A stretch of DNA of 64,000 bases from Winogradskya humida. GTDB lineage: Bacteria > Actinomycetota > Actinomycetes > Mycobacteriales > Micromonosporaceae. The notes beneath the pieces are model-generated. The model was not told where the DNA came from. It saw nothing but the letters and a program-made list of their open reading frames with translations, and made no database searches. The DNA lies in assembly GCF_016862215.1 (NCBI RefSeq), contig NZ_BOMN01000144.1, positions 1-64,000 of the forward strand, written 5' to 3'. Position 1 is the first letter of the stretch. Every line of letters starts with the position of its first letter. The position numbers and the translations under genes were made by a program. Below, piece by piece: positions 60,614 through 64,000 of the stretch.

Positions 60614-62017
60614 GTGCTGCTCGTGTCGGCGCTGCAGACCCTGGTCGTCCCGGTCGTCGCGAATATCCAGGCCGACCTGGGCGTCTCCACCAGCGCGGCC
60701 AGCTGGGTCGTGACCGCCAACCTGCTCGCCGCCGCGGTGTTCACCCCGATGCTCGGCCGCCTGGGTGATCTCTACGGCCGCCGCCCGGTGATGCTCGGCG
60801 TGCTGACCGTCGTCCTGCTCGGCTCGGTGCTCGCCGCCACCACCTCCAGCCTCCCGCTGCTGCTCGCCGGCCGGGTCGCCCAGGCCGCCAGCTTCGGCCT
60901 GTTCCCCCTGGCCATCGGCATGCTCCGCGAGGAACTCGACCCGAAGCGACTCACCGGCGCGATGGCCCTGGTCAGCGGCATGCTCTCGGTCGGCGCCGGC
61001 TTCGGCCTCGTCGTCACCGGCCTGCTGATGCGCCACGGCGGCGACTACCACCGCCTGTTCTGGCTGGCCACCGCCCTGACCGCGATCGGCATGGCCGGCG
61101 TGTGGCTGCTCCCCCGCCGCGCGGGTGCCGCCACGGGCAGCCTCGACTGGACCGGCGCCGCCCTGCTCGGGCTCGGCCTGGTGCTGCTGATCCTCCCCCT
61201 CGAAGAAGGCAACGGCTGGGGCTGGGGATCGGCCCGCGTGCTGGGCTCATTGGCCGGCGCGGTCGTCGTACTCACCGCTTTCGTCCTCTTCGAACGCCGC
61301 ACCACCCACCCGCTGATCAGCACCCGGATGCTCACCCACCGCCCGCTCGTGGTGGCCAACGCGACCGGCCTGTTCCTCGGCTTCTCGATGTTCGCGGTGT
61401 TCCTGTCCGTCTCGGCCCTCGTCCAGACCCCGCACGACATCGCCGGCTACGGCTTCGGCGCCTCGATGCTCGCCGCCAGCCTGGTCTACCTGCTGCCCGG
61501 CACCGCGGGAGGCGTGATCTCCGCACCCCTCGGCGGCCGCCTGGTCGTCCGCTTCGGCGCGAAGTCAACCCTGGTGGTCGCGGCCGCGGTGGCCGGCGCC
61601 GGCTTCGCGATGCTCACCGTCCTGCACTCCGCGACCTGGGAGATCATCGTCGGAGCCCTCATGGTCAACACCGGAGTGACATTTGGGTACGCCGCCCTGC
61701 CCGCACTCCTTATCGCCCACGTCGACCCCGCCGAAACCGGCATCGCGAACAGCGTGAACTCGATCTCCCGCTCGATCGGCATGTCCCTCGGCACCGCCTT
61801 CGTGGTCACCATGGTCACCCGCAACCCGATCCCGGGCCCGGTCCCCCTGCCCCACGAGTCCCAGTTCGTCGCCGTCTTCGTGACCGGCGCGATCCTCGCG
61901 GCCATCGCCGCCGTCATGGTCGGCCTGGCACTGCCCCGCGCCCGCCGGCCAGAACTCACGGTCCCCGAAGTAGAGGCCGACGAGGTTCTCGGCGCGGCCG
62001 GCCTGGCCAGCCGCTGA
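60614..62017 (+). CDS. MFS drug/solute transporter (DHA2-like), probably 5'-truncated
   Basis: 467 residues with about 13-14 helices. It carries GRLGDLYGRRPVML (motif A of the major facilitator superfamily) and the 14-helix EmrB/QacA-type pattern, so drug or metabolite efflux is likely. The homologous sequence continues upstream of the first possible start (GTG 60614) as ARLALPVASYA, back to about 60578, with no start codon or ribosome site. The first helix is therefore cut and translation is doubtful. It lies head to head with a tetR gene that is also truncated: one deletion of the shared promoter region would explain both. Confidence 0.8.
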   Translation: MLLVSALQTLVVPVVANIQADLGVSTSAASWVVTANLLAAAVFTPMLGRLGDLYGRRPVMLGVLTVVLLGSVLAATTSSLPLLLAGRVAQAASFGLFPLAIGMLREELDPKRLTGAMALVSGMLSVGAGFGLVVTGLLMRHGGDYHRLFWLATALTAIGMAGVWLLPRRAGAATGSLDWTGAALLGLGLVLLILPLEEGNGWGWGSARVLGSLAGAVVVLTAFVLFERRTTHPLISTRMLTHRPLVVANATGLFLGFSMFAVFLSVSALVQTPHDIAGYGFGASMLAASLVYLLPGTAGGVISAPLGGRLVVRFGAKSTLVVAAAVAGAGFAMLTVLHSATWEIIVGALMVNTGVTFGYAALPALLIAHVDPAETGIANSVNSISRSIGMSLGTAFVVTMVTRNPIPGPVPLPHESQFVAVFVTGAILAAIAAVMVGLALPRARRPELTVPEVEADEVLGAAGLASR

Positions 62018-62018
62018 A

Positions 62019-63155
62019 TCACCCGTTCGCGTACGGGTCGCGGCCGGTCCCGCGCACTGCGGCGGCCGCGGCCCCGGCGACGTCCGTAGCGGCACCATCG
62101 AGCACGTAGACCCGGGTGGTCGCATTGCCGCGCGGCGCCAGCAGCCCGGCACGCGTCAACGCCTGGATGTCACGGATGGCCTGGTCCCGGCTCAGTCCTT
62201 CGTCCTGCTGATACGTCGTACGCCGGACCTCGCCGACCGCGGCGCCGTAGAGCGCGGAAACTACGCGCTCAGGAAGCCCCTTCTCCTCGGCCAGGCCCGC
62301 GAGGTCGTTCCACAGGCGCACGGTCCAGTCGTAACGCCTCTTCACGCGCTGCGCCTGCCGATGATGCGCGCCGAACACGAACCTGAGCCACGCGTGGGCG
62401 TCCCGCTCCGGCTGGAACGTGCCGTCCTGCGTGGACCGCAACGCCTCGTAGTACAGGACGGTGTTCGTCTGCTCGCCCAGCCACTCCTCGATCGAGGAGA
62501 ACTCAGGAGCCAACTCCCCCACCCGGGCCAGCACCAACGTATGCAGCGCCCGCGCCGTGCGCCCGTTGCCGTCCCGCCAGGGATGGATGGCCACCAGGTT
62601 GAGATGAGCCATCGCAGCCCGCGCGTACGCCGGAGCATCGGGGTCGCCGTCCCGCAGCCATTCGACCAGCTCGCCCATGAGCCCGGGCACCAGGTCAGCG
62701 TCAGGCCCGGTGTATGCAGGCTCCAGCGGGTCATTGCTTGTCACGTAGATCCCACCGGCGCGGTAGCGTCCCGGCCACTTCGCGGGCTGATACTTCGTGA
62801 TCATGAAGTGCAGTGCCGACAGGAGCATCTCCGAATAGTCGAAGAAGCCCATCGTCGGCGCCTGCTGCACGTAAGTCATCGCATCCCGATAACCGATGAC
62901 CGCCTGCTGCGTCTCGTCGCCGGCTTCCGCGGACATCGGAGCGCGCTCCACCAGCGCCCGCGCGTCCGCACTGCTGATCGTGATGTTCTCGATCGTGTTG
63001 GAACCCTGGATCGCCGCCGCGAACAGGCTCCGCCGCAGCTGGCCCTCCCAGTGCGGCTTGGACCGCAGCTGCGTCTCAAGCTCGGCACGCATCTCACCCA
63101 GCTCACCCAGAACCCGAAGGTCCGCAGCATCAAGCGCCGGCATCGCGTACAGCAT
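62019..63155 (-). CDS. Fic-family AMP-transferase, self-inhibited class II
   Basis: 378 residues. The Fic motif HPWRDGNGRTARAL matches HPFxxGNGR. Upstream, IQGSNTIENITIS contains S-N-T-I-E-N, fitting the inhibitory [S/T]xxxE[G/N] helix placed before the Fic core, so activity should be held in check by Glu. The C-terminal ~100 residues (around RVVSALYGAAVGEVRRTTYQ, LSRDQAIRDIQALTRAGLL) form a winged-helix-like domain. It probably AMPylates itself or a protein target; the target is unknown. No small antitoxin gene is adjacent, as expected for class II. Confidence 0.92.
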   Translation of the reverse strand: MLYAMPALDAADLRVLGELGEMRAELETQLRSKPHWEGQLRRSLFAAAIQGSNTIENITISSADARALVERAPMSAEAGDETQQAVIGYRDAMTYVQQAPTMGFFDYSEMLLSALHFMITKYQPAKWPGRYRAGGIYVTSNDPLEPAYTGPDADLVPGLMGELVEWLRDGDPDAPAYARAAMAHLNLVAIHPWRDGNGRTARALHTLVLARVGELAPEFSSIEEWLGEQTNTVLYYEALRSTQDGTFQPERDAHAWLRFVFGAHHRQAQRVKRRYDWTVRLWNDLAGLAEEKGLPERVVSALYGAAVGEVRRTTYQQDEGLSRDQAIRDIQALTRAGLLAPRGNATTRVYVLDGAATDVAGAAAAAVRGTGRDPYANG

Positions 63156-63181
63156 GCGCCAATGCTACAACGCCAGTAGCA

Positions 63182-63529
63182 TCAACGTCGGGGCGGAGAG
63201 TGGTCGGGCTGGTAGTTCGCCACCAATGTGGCTATATAAGCGAGCGGATCGACCTCGGCGTTGAAATTCGGCGGGAGGTATTCGGTGACGGCTTCCACGG
63301 CGGGCAGGAACGGTCCGAACCTCTCACCCCAGCGCTGGAAGACGTCCGGGGCAACGCCGGCTTGCACGGCGGCCAACTCCGCGTCGCGCTCAGCCCAGAT
63401 TCCCCACTCCCCCGACGCACCAGTCACTGCCACAACGTCACCGCTGAAGAGGAACGGCGCCCCACTACCGCCCGCCGGCGGTTCGAGCATGGCGCGTAGA
63501 TATTCATCAACTCCCGCGTCCGTACTCAT
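63182..63529 (-). CDS. Hypothetical protein
   Basis: About 115 residues from ATG 63529. No recognised domain. Soluble and acidic, with helical segments (GVDEYLRAMLEPP, RDAELAAVQAGVAPDVFQRW) and ending PDHSPPRR. The longer frame to 63601 has no support. It is on the same strand as the Fic gene and 26 bases upstream of it, so possibly in one unit. Confidence 0.5.
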   Translation of the reverse strand: MSTDAGVDEYLRAMLEPPAGGSGAPFLFSGDVVAVTGASGEWGIWAERDAELAAVQAGVAPDVFQRWGERFGPFLPAVEAVTEYLPPNFNAEVDPLAYIATLVANYQPDHSPPRR

Positions 63530-63665
63530 CGAGAACGCCGGCCACCCGCCATAGCGGCATTTCTGGGAACCGCGCCGACAGATCGAAGGTAGCCGACGCA
63601 TACGCCCGGAGACGACGATCCCCGCTCTCGCTTCCCGTCAGCCACCCAATCTCATTTCAGGGGCC

Positions 63666-63965
63666 TCAGCCGCCCACGATGAACAGATAGCCGCTCAGCT
63701 CGCGCGCTTCGGTCGCCGCGCTCAGGACCTCTTCGACCTTGGCCCGTTGCGCGCCGGACAGAGAGTCCCCGGCCAGCAGTTCTTTGAGCTCAGGAATGAG
63801 CCGGTCGAGCTGGATGAAGTTGAACATGGCGTCCGCGTAGGGATCGACCACATCGAGCACCCGCGAGCCCGCAGCCCGCGCCACCTGCAGAAACGAGTTG
63901 GCGGCGTCGTCCGTGACCCGTCGTATGCGGTCATGGTTCTGATCTTCAACGTAGAACGTGAGCAC
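63666..63965 (-). CDS. Hypothetical protein
   Basis: 99 residues. The GTG start at 63965 has GAGG 5 bases upstream. The sequence is helical and acidic (DQNHDRIRRVTDDAANSFLQ, IPELKELLAGDSLSGAQRAKV) and ends GYLFIVGG. No family is recognised. It lies 136 bases upstream of the next small gene on the same strand. Confidence 0.55.
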   Translation of the reverse strand: MLTFYVEDQNHDRIRRVTDDAANSFLQVARAAGSRVLDVVDPYADAMFNFIQLDRLIPELKELLAGDSLSGAQRAKVEEVLSAATEARELSGYLFIVGG

Positions 63966-64000
63966 TGCGACCTCGAGGGGAAGGGACGATGTCCGGAAAA

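Overview
The window is high-GC DNA whose gene families and architecture (SARP/BTAD regulators with ATPase modules, GAF-ANTAR proteins, ECF sigma factors, secreted RHS toxin, many GTG and some TTG starts, a recurring GTACG word) point to a filamentous actinobacterium. Micromonosporaceae, and Actinoplanes-like in particular, is my best guess; this is inference from style and not a phylogenetic result. No rRNA, tRNA, CRISPR array, transposase or integrase is visible.

Layout. 0-7.2 kb: cyclic-di-GMP and phospho-signalling, with a hybrid histidine kinase and two GGDEF-EAL proteins. The two GGDEF-EAL genes are divergent across a perfect 16-bp inverted repeat. 7.2-11.6 kb: an anti-sigma antagonist/anti-sigma kinase pair, then two TetR regulators beside an NAD-dependent epimerase-like gene and an anchored alpha/beta hydrolase. 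11.7-18.8 kb: transport and stress genes (Kup potassium uptake, MntH, a Tat-exported ferritin-like protein, OtsA trehalose-6-phosphate synthase), then a DUF4267 membrane protein divergent from its probable TetR repressor. 18.8-24.7 kb: a broken aminoglycoside phosphotransferase-like gene, a LacI regulator, a ComB-family protein, a GH120 beta-xylosidase with both catalytic residues, and a secreted RCC1-repeat protein behind a CebR-type palindrome. This stretch looks tuned to plant polysaccharides.

24.8-30.1 kb: regulation-rich. Two divergent GAF-ANTAR proteins, two STAS-type proteins (one fused to an anti-sigma kinase domain), and a three-gene ECF module in which a lipoprotein and a membrane protein carry the same extracytoplasmic domain. 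30.2-38.0 kb: one long leftward run holding a BMP-type (nucleoside-like) ABC importer directly behind a cytochrome P450 and an SCO6745-family protein, preceded by small genes that lie just after a giant toxin. 38.0-49.2 kb: a secreted RHS/YD-repeat protein of about 2850 residues ending in a Hint protease and a 105-residue toxin-like tip, preceded by an XRE-BTAD-ATPase-TPR regulator. 49.3-58.9 kb: a MacB-like ABC transporter with its DesK/NarL two-component system, divergent from a second large SARP regulator followed by a secreted beta-propeller protein. 59-64 kb: a GH25 lysozyme-like protein, a TetR/MFS divergent pair in which both genes have lost their 5' ends at one junction, a Fic protein and two small unknown genes.

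Main points for follow-up: the twin-domain ECF sigma/lipoprotein module (28188-30127), the P450 plus ABC importer run (30222-36774), the RHS toxin tip with its ladder of candidate immunity genes (36806-38357), the TetR operators written into the DUF4267 coding sequence with rare leucine codons, the triple overlapping palindrome before otsA, and the head-to-head truncated tetR/MFS pair.
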